A stretch of 42,403 bases of DNA from the NCBI GenBank assembly GCA_000438175.1, contig FR900472.1:125305-167707 (forward strand), written 5' to 3'. Positions 16,036-24,138 of the stretch are shown here, piece after piece. The notes beneath the pieces are model-generated. The model saw nothing but the letters and a program-made list of their open reading frames with translations. It did not search any database and was not told where the DNA came from. The translations under genes were made by a program, and so were the position numbers. Source of the stretch: Fusobacterium sp. CAG:439 (GTDB lineage Bacteria > Cyanobacteriota > Vampirovibrionia > Gastranaerophilales > Gastranaerophilaceae). Every line of letters starts with the position of its first letter. Position 1 is the first letter of the stretch.

Positions 16036-17754
16036 TTATTCTTTTTTTGTGTCGTTGTCATCGTCGTAATCTTCTGCTATTGAGCTTAACAATGTTTCTG
16101 TTTCAACCATGTGTTCACCGAGCAGACAGGCGATTTCCTGAACAATTGAAATATTTTTTGATATAACTTCATGTGCTTTTTGTGAAATTTTTTCTCTGTT
16201 TGTTTCTGCAGAAGTTACGTCGGTAATTACCGCGCCGACAATCTCGTTTTCCTCAATTGTAAATGCCGATATATCATAGAGTCTGTTTTTAACGTGATAA
16301 CGTTCTTTATGAATATCTTTTCCTGTTTTTAAGATTGTTTTAAATATATCCGCGAAATCTACAATTCTGTCTATGGCTGCGCCTGCAAGCCCGTCAGGAC
16401 GTGTTTTGAAAACTTCATACATATCGCCCGTAAACATTTTCATAAAACTTTCATTGGCTTCAAGAATATTCATGTTATTGTCAACCATTACAACTGCTGC
16501 GGGCATACATCTTATCATTGCGGCAGCTTTTCTTACGGCAATTTTTCTCATATAAGAAACGCACATTGAAGGTTCAGCATCTCCGTCAAGCAAAGCTTTT
16601 GCAAGGTCGCGGCAAGTGGCATAACCGCATCCTCCGCAGTTAAGTTCGTCATCAACAGTATGTTTGCCTATTCTTTTAAGAGTTTTCAAAATGTCTTCCA
16701 GCGGATAATCGTTTGTTACAACTTTGCACGGTTTCATTTCGTAATCAACAACGGCAGCAGCTTTTTTAGGTATATAATCTCTGTTTTTAACTTTAGATAA
16801 AACATCCGATACAACGGAAAGGCTTGCTTTGTTTGTGGAAATGCAAGGACCGCCGATACATCCTCCTTCGCAGGCAAGGGCTTCTACAAATATTGTTTTG
16901 TCGATTTTATCGGGGTTAAGATTGTTTAATGCTCTTTCAAATGCATGCAAGCCGCAGACATCTATTAACTGAATACCGTCTTTTACCCCTATTCTTTTAA
17001 GTGTTTCATTCATTCCTCCGTCGACGGGGTACAAAGCCCCTTCGAAAGCTGTATACGGTACAAATTGATTTTCACTGTTCGAAATAATTCCCGCAGTATC
17101 AAGACCTTCATCATGAATCCAAATTTTTAGTTCTTCAAATGTTAAAGCAACATCTATTAAATCCGTATATGAAACTTCATTTTTTTTGCCGATACAAGGT
17201 CCGATGAAAACAATTGAAATATCATCTCCATATTTTTCCCTGAGAATTTTAGCATGTGTCATTGCGGGAGAACCGATCGGAGTTATGCATTTTATGAATT
17301 CCGGACGGTAATGTCTGATATAATCCACAATAACAGGGCAGGCACTTGATATGAATAGACCTCTTTGTGAACTGTTAAGTATTTCTGCGGTTTTTATAGA
17401 AACTTCCTGAGCACCGAGAGCGGTTTCTGATACTTCGCTGAACCCGAGAGCTTTAAGAATTGAAATCATCTTTTTCGGAGAATGTTCAAAAACTCCGCTC
17501 CATGAAGGTGCAAGCGATACAAAAACCCGTTTTTGCGCGAGAATTAAATTTTTGGCTTTAGCAATATCGCTTCTGACCCTTTTAGCATTTGAAGGGCAGG
17601 CTTTAACGCAATTCCCGCAGGCAATACATTTTTCAGGGATTACAGATGCATGTCCGTTTTCAATTTTAATTGCTTTAACCGGACATTCTCTTATACATTT
17701 ATAGCAGTCATGACACTCATTGATTAATGTGTAGACCGGATAGTGATTATCCAT
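16036..17754 (-). CDS. Sensory [FeFe] hydrogenase with PAS domain (HydS/HfsB-like, group C)
   Basis: Domains in order: two [4Fe-4S] ferredoxin motifs (Cys14/17/20/24 and Cys43/46/49/53), an H-cluster domain with L1 SSACP (136-140), L2 GPCIGKKNE (Cys187) and L3 ALACEGGCIGG (Cys295, Cys299), an extra CxxC-x4-C [4Fe-4S] domain (Cys373, 376, 381, 398), a PAS domain (about 410-515), and a helical acidic tail. In L1 the residue before the cluster cysteine is Ala rather than the proton-relaying Cys of catalytic enzymes (TSCCP), a known mark of slow, sensory hydrogenases. It probably senses H2 or redox state and signals through the SpoIIE phosphatase encoded next. GGAG precedes the ATG. Confidence 0.92.
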   Translation of the reverse strand: MDNHYPVYTLINECHDCYKCIRECPVKAIKIENGHASVIPEKCIACGNCVKACPSNAKRVRSDIAKAKNLILAQKRVFVSLAPSWSGVFEHSPKKMISILKALGFSEVSETALGAQEVSIKTAEILNSSQRGLFISSACPVIVDYIRHYRPEFIKCITPIGSPAMTHAKILREKYGDDISIVFIGPCIGKKNEVSYTDLIDVALTFEELKIWIHDEGLDTAGIISNSENQFVPYTAFEGALYPVDGGMNETLKRIGVKDGIQLIDVCGLHAFERALNNLNPDKIDKTIFVEALACEGGCIGGPCISTNKASLSVVSDVLSKVKNRDYIPKKAAAVVDYEMKPCKVVTNDYPLEDILKTLKRIGKHTVDDELNCGGCGYATCRDLAKALLDGDAEPSMCVSYMRKIAVRKAAAMIRCMPAAVVMVDNNMNILEANESFMKMFTGDMYEVFKTRPDGLAGAAIDRIVDFADIFKTILKTGKDIHKERYHVKNRLYDISAFTIEENEIVGAVITDVTSAETNREKISQKAHEVISKNISIVQEIACLLGEHMVETETLLSSIAEDYDDDNDTKKE

Positions 17755-17782
17755 TTTTTAAACTCCGTTATTAAGATGCTTT

Positions 17783-18031
17783 TTATTTCTGATTTATTAA
17801 TCTTGTAAGAATTTCTTCAAGTTTAGCTTCATTAACGCTGTTGTACTCAACCCCGTTAATTATAACGTTAGGACCGGATGCACATTTGTTTTCGCAGCGT
17901 GCCCCTGCAAGGTCTATTTCAGCTTCTAAATCATGAGTTTTTATAAAAGCTTCAATAAATGCAAGGTTTTGCTGATTTCCGCGTGCAAAACAAGAACTTC
18001 CCATACAAACAGTAATTTTAATTTTAGACAT
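17783..18031 (-). CDS. Thioredoxin-like [2Fe-2S] ferredoxin-domain protein
   Basis: An 82-aa protein with cysteines in VCMGSSCFARGN and ARCENKCASGP, the thioredoxin-like [2Fe-2S] pattern of HydC/NuoE subunits. The ATG at 18031 has GAGGAAG before it; the longer frame from 18085 would overlap purB and has no comparable site. It opens the operon with the sensory hydrogenase (28 bp upstream of it). It is a paralogue of 14563-14823. Probably carries electrons to or from the sensor. Confidence 0.86.
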   Translation of the reverse strand: MSKIKITVCMGSSCFARGNQQNLAFIEAFIKTHDLEAEIDLAGARCENKCASGPNVIINGVEYNSVNEAKLEEILTRLINQK

Positions 18032-18074
18032 TAATTTAACTTCCTCGTATGATAATATTTTACTGTATTTAAGC

Positions 18075-19370
18075 CTATAAATCAAGTATTTTTGAATATA
18101 TTGTATTGATATTTTTCAAGAATTCTTCTTTGTTAAATATTTCGTCGATTTCAACAGGGGTTAATAATTTGGTGACATCTTCGTCATTCAAGAGATTAAC
18201 CCTGAAATCGCCGTCATTTTCAAAAGCATCTATAGCGTTTCTTTGAACAATACGGTATGCTTCTTCTCTTGTTAAGCCTTTTTCAATAAGTTTTAAAAGA
18301 ACTTTTTGAGAAAAAACTATGCCTCCGAATTTATCTGTATTTTTAAGCATATTTTTTTCATGTACGTTAAGATTTTGAACAATGCCGTTAAATCTTGAAA
18401 GCATAAAGTCAACCAGCGTTAAACTGTCAGGGAAAATAATTCTTTCTGCCGAGCTGTGTGAAATATCACGTTCGTGCCAGAGCGGAATATTTTCTAAAGC
18501 AGCGATTGAATTTGCTCTTACAACACGTGCAAGTCCGCAAAGGTTTTCGGATAAAACCGGGTTTTTCTTGTGCGGCATTGCAGAGGAACCCTTCTGGTTT
18601 TTGCCGAAACCTTCTTCGACTTCCAGAACTTCTGTTCTCTGTAAATGTCTGATTTCTGTTGCAAACTGTTCGATTACGCTTGCAATAAGTGCAAGAGACT
18701 GCATAAAGTATGCGTGATAATCTCTTGCGATAATTTGTGTAGAAATTCTTGCAGGTCTTAATCCGAGATTTTTGCAGGTAATCTGTTCGACTTCGGGCGG
18801 AATATTGCTGTAAGTGCCTACAGGTCCCGATATTTGTCCTACGTTAATTTCATCCAGTGCATGAATAAAGTTCGCTCTCTGGCGTTCAAGAATATCAATC
18901 CAGCTGCAGATTTTAACTCCGAATGTCATAACTTCCGCATGAATACCGTGCGAACGCCCTATGCAAACCGTATTTCTGTGCTTGTTTGCAAGTTCTTTTA
19001 ATGATTGAATTGTTTCATCTAAATCCTTAACGATAATCTTTCCGCTGTCCTGAATTTGGAGCGCAAAAGCAGTGTCAATTACATCAGAACTTGTCATTCC
19101 CACATGCATGTATCTGGCAAGACTTCCCAAACTTTCATTGACACAGGTCAAAAAAGCAATTACATCATGTCTGACTTCCGCTTCAATCTCATCAATCCTT
19201 TTAAGGTCGAATTTTGCTTTCTTTTTTAATTCTTCAACATCATCTTTCGGAAAAGTTCCGAGTTCTGCGTAAGCCTCAGCAACAGCAACTTCTACATTAA
19301 GGTAATACTGGAATTTGGATTGCAAATCCCATATTTTTTTCATTTCTTCACGAGCATATCTTTCAATCAT
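18075..19370 (-). CDS. purB: Adenylosuccinate lyase
   Basis: PurB splits SAICAR and adenylosuccinate, releasing fumarate, in purine synthesis. The fumarase/aspartase superfamily signature GSSAMPHKKNP (about residue 260) is present, along with SHGIHAEVMTFG and GMTSSDVIDTAFALQ. At 431 aa it has normal length. There is no ribosome binding site before the ATG; the minus strand reads TGATAAAAT, six bases, ATG, an extended -10 box placed for leaderless transcription. It is upstream of the sensory hydrogenase operon on the same strand, 43 bp before its first gene. Confidence 0.96.
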   Translation of the reverse strand: MIERYAREEMKKIWDLQSKFQYYLNVEVAVAEAYAELGTFPKDDVEELKKKAKFDLKRIDEIEAEVRHDVIAFLTCVNESLGSLARYMHVGMTSSDVIDTAFALQIQDSGKIIVKDLDETIQSLKELANKHRNTVCIGRSHGIHAEVMTFGVKICSWIDILERQRANFIHALDEINVGQISGPVGTYSNIPPEVEQITCKNLGLRPARISTQIIARDYHAYFMQSLALIASVIEQFATEIRHLQRTEVLEVEEGFGKNQKGSSAMPHKKNPVLSENLCGLARVVRANSIAALENIPLWHERDISHSSAERIIFPDSLTLVDFMLSRFNGIVQNLNVHEKNMLKNTDKFGGIVFSQKVLLKLIEKGLTREEAYRIVQRNAIDAFENDGDFRVNLLNDEDVTKLLTPVEIDEIFNKEEFLKNINTIYSKILDL

Positions 19371-19385
19371 ATTTTTATTTTATCA
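19371..19385 (-). promoter_or_regulatory. Extended -10 promoter of purB, leaderless layout
   Basis: The minus strand reads TGA-TAAAAT-AAAAAT-ATG: TGn plus -10, then exactly six bases to the start codon. The same TGATAAAAT precedes the gene at 30816. Confidence 0.6.
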
Positions 19386-19460
19386 TAAAACTTTACAAAA
19401 AAGGCAATTATTTCGAGAATAAATACTTTATATATATAGTATAAGAGATTGAGGATTATT

Positions 19461-19934
19461 ATGACTAAAGTTAATCAAATTTCCAGAGAACAATTTGAGG
19501 TAAATAAAGAACTCAAAACTATCTATGGTTCTTATGAAAATTATCTGGCTGCACAGTTAAAGACGCAGTCAATTCATACTTTTGCGCAGACTAATCCTAA
19601 TAAGTATACATATAACCCTGCAGAAGCATTTTTTAATATGCGTATGGAGGCTTATGACAAACATAACGCCCAATCAGAAGCTTTGATTGCAAATTATAAA
19701 GAACTCGAAGCTCAATATGAAGCTTTGTTGAAACAGCAAAACTCGATTAATAACAGTTTAATGTCAAAATATCAGGTTTCTAATAAAAATGACTTACTCA
19801 GCTCTATGACGGAAAAGAATTCACTATATGACCAAGGGCTTTATAACAAAACATCAAATTCTGTATCAGAAGCTTATACTAAATTCATTGCGGCATTGCA
19901 GACAGCTAACTATCAAACCCACAGGATAGTTTAA
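19461..19934 (+). CDS. Hypothetical coiled-coil protein, 157 aa
   Basis: A soluble protein rich in Asn, Gln, Tyr and Lys, with a likely coiled coil at about residues 60-105 (YDKHNAQSEALIANYKELEAQYEALLKQQN). No signal peptide or known domain. The ATG at 19461 is chosen because GAGG lies about six bases upstream; the TTG at 19449 overlaps that site. An AT-rich TATATATAG stretch about 25 bp upstream may be its -10 region. It is divergent from purB. Composition resembles the hypothetical at 25914-26612. Function unknown. Confidence 0.7.
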   Translation: MTKVNQISREQFEVNKELKTIYGSYENYLAAQLKTQSIHTFAQTNPNKYTYNPAEAFFNMRMEAYDKHNAQSEALIANYKELEAQYEALLKQQNSINNSLMSKYQVSNKNDLLSSMTEKNSLYDQGLYNKTSNSVSEAYTKFIAALQTANYQTHRIV

Positions 19935-19963
19935 AAATCCGTAACATATTTGAGATTTCATGC

Positions 19964-20032
19964 TTGCATTTTTTCCTTTACTATATTATCATGCAGCTTG
20001 TAGAGTGCTTACGCCAATAATCACTCAACAAG
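19964..20032 (+). promoter_or_regulatory. rpsO promoter region and 5' leader hairpin
   Basis: A TTGCAT box at 19964-19969 with TATCAT 17 bp later suggests a promoter, although the -10 could also be the overlapping TATTAT. Next comes an 11-bp stem CTTGTAGAGTG (19997-20007) / CACTCAACAAG (20022-20032) with one mismatch and a 14-nt loop, ending directly before the AAAGGA ribosome binding site. S15 is known to repress its own mRNA through structured leaders in several phyla, so this is a candidate autoregulatory site. Confidence 0.45.
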
Positions 20033-20046
20033 TAAAGGAATATAAT

Positions 20047-20310
20047 ATGAACTTAAAAAACAAACAAGAAATTATCAAAGAATACGGTAAAAACGAAAAA
20101 GATACAGGCTCTACAGCAGTTCAAGTTGCTATGATGAGCAAAAAGATTTCCGAACTTACCGAACACCTTAAATCTAATCAAAAAGATTTCGCTACAAAAA
20201 GAGGTCTTTTGATGATGGTAGGTAAAAGAAAAAGATTACTTTCTTATTTGAAATCTCAAAATCTTGACGAATACAGAGAATTAATCAAGAAATTGGGTAT
20301 CAGAGGCTGA
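20047..20310 (+). CDS. rpsO: 30S ribosomal protein S15
   Basis: S15 binds the central domain of 16S rRNA early in 30S assembly. The 87-residue sequence has the family signature [24 protein letters not shown] and [16 protein letters not shown]. The start at 20047 follows AAAGGA; the upstream in-frame ATG at 19960 would add 29 residues that are not part of S15 and are the leader hairpin. It is monocistronic, with a terminator at 20337. In many bacteria pnp follows rpsO, but not here. Confidence 0.97.
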   Translation: MNLKNKQEIIKEYGKNEKDTGSTAVQVAMMSKKISELTEHLKSNQKDFATKRGLLMMVGKRKRLLSYLKSQNLDEYRELIKKLGIRG

Positions 20311-20336
20311 TTTTAAGCTGACGAAAATGTTTAAAA

Positions 20337-20362
20337 GGCTGTCATTATGACGGTCTTTTTTT
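20337..20362 (+). terminator. Intrinsic terminator of rpsO
   Basis: GGCTGTCA / TGACGGTC (two G-U pairs) with a short loop, followed by seven T. hydF begins 20 bp later. Confidence 0.75.
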
Positions 20363-20382
20363 ATATAAGAGGTTTAGAGTAA

Positions 20383-21579
20383 ATGAAAACATTAAAATCA
20401 ATGCGGTTACATATCGGAGTTTTTGGCAAAACAAATGCAGGTAAATCATCGCTTTTAAACAGGGTTGCCAACCAGGAAATTTCAATAGTTTCCGATATTG
20501 CCGGAACAACTACCGATGTTGTTGAAAAATCAATGGAGCTTTTACCCGTCGGTCCCGTAACATTTCTTGATACGGCAGGACTTGATGATAGTACTGAACT
20601 GGCAGAAAAGCGCGTTGAAAAAACATTGAAAGTTGTTAATCGTATTGACGCTGGGATAATTGTGTGTGATTTTAACGGAATTGATGATTGCGAGAAAGAA
20701 CTCATAAGCAAATTTGATGAGTTAAAAATTCCGTATTTAATTGTTGTCAACAAGTGTGATTTAGGTCAGCTAACCGATGAAGCAGCCGAGCAGCTCAGCC
20801 ATTTGAAATATATATGTACTTCAGTTAAAAATGATGACGAATTTGTTTTCAAGTTTAAGGAAGCTCTTGTAAAACTTCTTCCCGATGATTTTGTGAATTC
20901 TCCGAAAATCGCGGGGGATCTTGTGCCCGCAGGCAGTACCGTAATCCTTGTTACTCCGATTGATAAAGAAGCTCCGAAAGGAAGACTGATCTTGCCTCAG
21001 GTTCAAACGATAAGAGATTTGCTTGACAGTGGCTGCATGCCTTATGTTGTTAAGGAAACAGAATTAAAACAGGCTATCCAAAATTTAAAAACACCGCCTT
21101 CTCTAGTAATTACCGACAGTCAGGCTTTTAAAAAAGTATCGGAAATTGTACCCGATGATATTCCTTTAACATCTTTTTCAATTCTTTTTGCACGATTAAA
21201 AGGCGATTTGGATGAGTTTGCAAACGGAGCAAAAGCTATTGAAAATTTAAAAGACGGTGATATGGTCTTAATACTTGAAAGCTGTACTCATCATGCGATA
21301 GAAGATGATATCGGCAGGGTAAAAATCCCAAACCTTCTGCGCAAAAAAACAGGCAAAAATCTTGTAATTCATAATTATGCAGGACACGACTTCCCTGATG
21401 TAAAAGATTATAAGCTGATAATTCATTGCGGTGCCTGCATGACAAACAGGCGTGAAGTTTTATCGCGTATTTTAATCGCAAATCAAGCAGGTGTTCCGAT
21501 TACAAATTACGGGGTTGCAATTTCTTATTGCCTTGGCATTTTGCCAAGAGCTTTAAAAATTTTTAAAACCTTGCTATAA
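20383..21579 (+). CDS. hydF: [FeFe] hydrogenase H-cluster maturation GTPase HydF
   Basis: HydF is the scaffold that assembles the diiron subcluster and hands it to apo-hydrogenase. The N-terminal GTPase domain has GKTNAGKSS (15-23), DIAGTTTD, DTAGLDD (63-69) and NKCD (123-126). The C-terminal cluster domain shows the HydF signature CxH...HCxxC: Cys301, His303, then His348, Cys349 and Cys352 (IIHCGACMTNRRE). At 398 aa it is complete. It supports both hydrogenases nearby; the radical SAM partners HydE and HydG are not in this window. The ribosome binding site is weak (AGAGG). Confidence 0.96.
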   Translation: MKTLKSMRLHIGVFGKTNAGKSSLLNRVANQEISIVSDIAGTTTDVVEKSMELLPVGPVTFLDTAGLDDSTELAEKRVEKTLKVVNRIDAGIIVCDFNGIDDCEKELISKFDELKIPYLIVVNKCDLGQLTDEAAEQLSHLKYICTSVKNDDEFVFKFKEALVKLLPDDFVNSPKIAGDLVPAGSTVILVTPIDKEAPKGRLILPQVQTIRDLLDSGCMPYVVKETELKQAIQNLKTPPSLVITDSQAFKKVSEIVPDDIPLTSFSILFARLKGDLDEFANGAKAIENLKDGDMVLILESCTHHAIEDDIGRVKIPNLLRKKTGKNLVIHNYAGHDFPDVKDYKLIIHCGACMTNRREVLSRILIANQAGVPITNYGVAISYCLGILPRALKIFKTLL

Positions 21580-21580
21580 T
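21552..21580 (+). promoter_or_regulatory. Promoter of prepilin C
   Basis: TTTAAA, 17 bp, TATAAT lies within the last codons of hydF and points to the prepilin gene at 21611. The -35 is the same TTTAAA as in the twin promoters at 28506 and 34231. Confidence 0.6.
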
Positions 21581-21610
21581 TATAATGTTAAATTGTAGAA
21601 AGGAGCATTT

Positions 21611-22347
21611 ATGAAACAATTATTCCAAACCATGAGAATGTCGGGGGGGGGGCAAATCTAAGCTCTAAAATCTTTGGAAGCCTGGCGTTTGAACCTTTGA
21701 ATGGCTTTACACTGGCGGAAATTTTGATTACTTTAGGGATTATCGGTGTTGTTGCTGCATTAACTATGCCTGCATTAATTGCAAATTATCAAAAACAGGA
21801 AATTCTCTCTCGTTTAAAAAAATCTTATACAGTCATAAATCAGGCTTTAAAAATGTCTGAAAATGATAACGGCGAATATAAATATTGGGATACGGATTTA
21901 TCACCCGATGAATATTTGAATAATTACTGGCTGCCGTATATAAATGTAAATCTGCTTTGCACTGATTATTCCGTATGCGGTTACAAAAGTAATACTCCAT
22001 GGTCACGATACAACAGAGGCGGTAACTATACAAGATTTATTGATTCTACGTGGCGGAGACCGTTTTTAACAGCAGACGGAATACTTTATTCGATATCTGT
22101 TAAAGGAGGAAATGAATTTGCAAAGAATTTGATTATTGTAGATGTAAACGGTCCTAAAAAGCCTAACAGGTTCGGGCATGACGTGTATTTGTTTTCAAGA
22201 ACAGCCGAAGGAGGTATCAGACCTTTCGGATATGATAAGTCGTCAGATGAAATTGATACAAATTGCAAAAGAGCTTCCGATATGGATTACTGTGCCGCAA
22301 AAATTATAAAAGACGGCTGGCAGTTTGCAAAAGACTATGAATGGTAG
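21611..22347 (+). CDS. Prepilin-like protein C, start and body in different frames at a G10 tract
   Basis: ATG 21611 has a good AAAGGAG site and reads MKQLFQTMRMSGGGQI-stop because of ten G at 21643-21652. With eleven or eight G the frame becomes ...ANLSSKIFGSLAFEPLNGFTLAEILITLGIIGVVAA, a normal prepilin with a peptidase site at NG|FTLAE, followed by about 200 residues ending FAKDYEW. The leader is unrelated to that of prepilins A and B and uses Gly rather than Pro codons, so the homopolymer arose separately or was kept by selection. A TTG at 21697 just before GFTLAE has no ribosome binding site. The gene ends next to the convergent hypothetical at 22348. Confidence 0.85.
21643..21652. repeat. 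G10 homopolymer in prepilin C
   Basis: Ten G in the coding strand, eleven codons after the start. Adding one or removing two restores the pilin frame. Confidence 0.95.
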
Positions 22348-22788
22348 CTACTTTTTGGGTAATTTGCTTTTATAATAATTAAAAGTATTCATAAACCAGG
22401 CGGCAAGATTTTTGGGATTTTCATCAGGGTTCATGTAAAATCCCTGAATTTTGTCATTCCCTTCAAGCTGCATATAAATATTTTCACGTTCAAATCTGTC
22501 CGATGTTTTCTTAAACCTTTTTTTCGGAAGTACAAAATATTCATCGTAAGTGCCGTTTTTAACATAATTAGCTTTTGAAGGGTGTAAAGCACCTATTATA
22601 AGAGTTTTGTTTTCGGGATTTTTTTGTACATAACCTTTTATTATATTTATTGCATTTTTTAAGTTGTCTTGCTGTTTTTTGAAATGGAAACCGTCAATAT
22701 ATTTTCCTAAGTTTGCGTCTTGCACAAGCCGCATTTGAAAATTCTGATTATAATTATTTCCGCTCTGCGGATTAAAAGAAATTCTCAT
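22348..22788 (-). CDS. Hypothetical protein, 146 aa
   Basis: A basic soluble protein beginning MRISFNPQSGNNYNQNFQM, with no known domain recognised. A central segment NKTLIIGALHPSKANYV looks like a buried strand. AAAGGGG precedes the ATG. The gene abuts the convergent prepilin C stop codon. The short N-terminal 'ISF-x-P...NF' resembles the starts of the hypotheticals at 28625 (IAFKG) and 34370 (INFTP), possibly a lineage-specific N-terminal feature. Function unknown. Confidence 0.7.
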   Translation of the reverse strand: MRISFNPQSGNNYNQNFQMRLVQDANLGKYIDGFHFKKQQDNLKNAINIIKGYVQKNPENKTLIIGALHPSKANYVKNGTYDEYFVLPKKRFKKTSDRFERENIYMQLEGNDKIQGFYMNPDENPKNLAAWFMNTFNYYKSKLPKK

Positions 22789-22937
22789 AATAATACCCCT
22801 TTAACACTAACTCTTTTTACTATAATATACTAATCCATTTTAAAATCTGTTAAATTCCCTGAAATATTAATAAATTGTTACAAGAATAGTAATCTTATTT
22901 ACTCTAAAAAAATGATAAAAAATTTTATGTTTGGTTT

Positions 22938-22949
22938 TAATATATTAGT
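22938..22949 (+). promoter_or_regulatory. -10 box placed for leaderless transcription of the 22950 gene
   Basis: TAATAT, six bases (ATTAGT), ATG. No ribosome binding site is present upstream. Confidence 0.5.
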
Positions 22950-23273
22950 ATGTATGATTACGAGCTCGAAACAGAAGATAAAGATTTAAAAAAAGTCGGA
23001 CTTGAATTAATGTTTATGACGCCTGAAAAAGGCTCAGCGGATAATTGGGTTACAGCAGTCGAGCTTGCAAAAATGGTTGAGCTTCCCGTTGACATTGTCA
23101 AAAAAAAGCTTGTTATTTTAAAAGATGCGGGAGTTGTCAGAGTCAAAGGCATTAATCCTAAGTACTGGAAATTTGACGATTACAGTTTCCAGAGAATGGA
23201 TGAGGACGATGATGTATATAAACTCTTATGCAGTTTTGATGATGTGGATTTTGACAGATATTTTGCATATTAA
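22950..23273 (+). CDS. Small winged-helix-like protein, 107 aa
   Basis: Residues 12-70 look like a winged helix-turn-helix: a first helix (GLELMFMTPE), then WVTAVELAKMVELPVDIVKKKLVILKDAGVVRVKG, where the second and third helices and a beta wing can be read. The acidic tail (MDEDDDVYKLLCSFDDVDFDRYF) is unusual. It may be a transcription regulator, but no family is recognised. It has no ribosome binding site and its ATG lies six bases after a -10 box. Its stop overlaps by four bases the convergent prepilin D stop. Confidence 0.65.
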   Translation: MYDYELETEDKDLKKVGLELMFMTPEKGSADNWVTAVELAKMVELPVDIVKKKLVILKDAGVVRVKGINPKYWKFDDYSFQRMDEDDDVYKLLCSFDDVDFDRYFAY

Positions 23274-23992
23274 ATTCTCAGCGGATAATCTTTCGGAATT
23301 TTCCAGCCGTTCATTTGGATAAGTTTGGTACAATAAGGTCTTGTACGGTTTGTATCTTTTTTACATCCGTATTCACCTTTAAATAAGCTTTCTCTTGTGC
23401 CGTCCCACATGTATGCATATGGCTCAACACCTTTATTGTAATGATATTGTTCCTTTTCGTCTGAAGGCCAGAAAGCAAATAAAAAACATTTTGTGCCTGA
23501 CTGCATTTCATCCGGAGCAGAAGAGCCGCTGTCTGTTTCATATTCACTGTAATACTTTGCATCAACATAAAAAAGAATTGCCGAGGAGCTTATGGCTGCA
23601 AGGCTGCCATCGGGAAAATATGCAAGCACGCGTCCGTCTGATGATGTTTTTACATCAAGAAGATTTAAGTACGGCCGCATATAGGTGTTAAACCAGATAA
23701 GCGGTATTGATTTAGATTTATCCTCATTTCCTTCTTCATCTTCCGCAAATCCTTCTCCTATGGTCCCCCAATCTTTTTTATCTCCAAAATCAACTTCTGC
23801 ACGTATAACAGCCTGATTCATCGTACTGTAGAATTTTGCCAGACGGGTTTCTACAACTGTTTTTCTGTGATTTGCAATAAGTGCAGGCATGGTTAACGCC
23901 GCGACAACTCCGATAATTCCCAGAGTAATCAGCACTTCTGCAAGGGTAAAGGCTTTTTTGTAAATATAATATGTAATGCAAGTTTTTTCCAT
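23270..23992 (-). CDS. Prepilin-like protein D (intact frame)
   Basis: A complete 240-aa prepilin: a 14-residue leader (MEKTCITYYIYKKA), the peptidase site A|FTLAE, and the hydrophobic helix VLITLGIIGVVAALTMPALIAN, then about 200 residues of extracytoplasmic domain with C-terminal cysteines (about 175, 212, 222). AAAGG precedes the ATG. Unlike prepilins A, B and C it has no G/C homopolymer and is in frame, which makes it the control showing that the leader normally joins directly to FTLAE. Ala rather than Gly precedes the cleavage site. Probable minor pilin or pseudopilin. Confidence 0.88.
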   Translation of the reverse strand: MEKTCITYYIYKKAFTLAEVLITLGIIGVVAALTMPALIANHRKTVVETRLAKFYSTMNQAVIRAEVDFGDKKDWGTIGEGFAEDEEGNEDKSKSIPLIWFNTYMRPYLNLLDVKTSSDGRVLAYFPDGSLAAISSSAILFYVDAKYYSEYETDSGSSAPDEMQSGTKCFLFAFWPSDEKEQYHYNKGVEPYAYMWDGTRESLFKGEYGCKKDTNRTRPYCTKLIQMNGWKIPKDYPLRI

Positions 23993-24060
23993 AATAATCC
24001 TTTTAGTGAATTTATATTATAATTCTACCCGATAATTATAAAATAAATTCATATATATTG

Positions 24061-24100
24061 AAATAAATTAATGATTTTTAATAAAATCATTAATTTATTT
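24061..24100. repeat. Perfect 18-bp inverted repeat, 4-nt loop
   Basis: AAATAAATTAATGATTTT, loop TAAT, then the exact complement. It stands in the gap between the divergent prepilin D and XRE genes. It has no GC-rich stem base or adjacent U-run of terminator type, so an operator or cruciform is more likely. Confidence 0.6.
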
Positions 24101-24138
24101 TAGTTGATAGCCGTGTGGAAAATTGTAAAATTATAATT

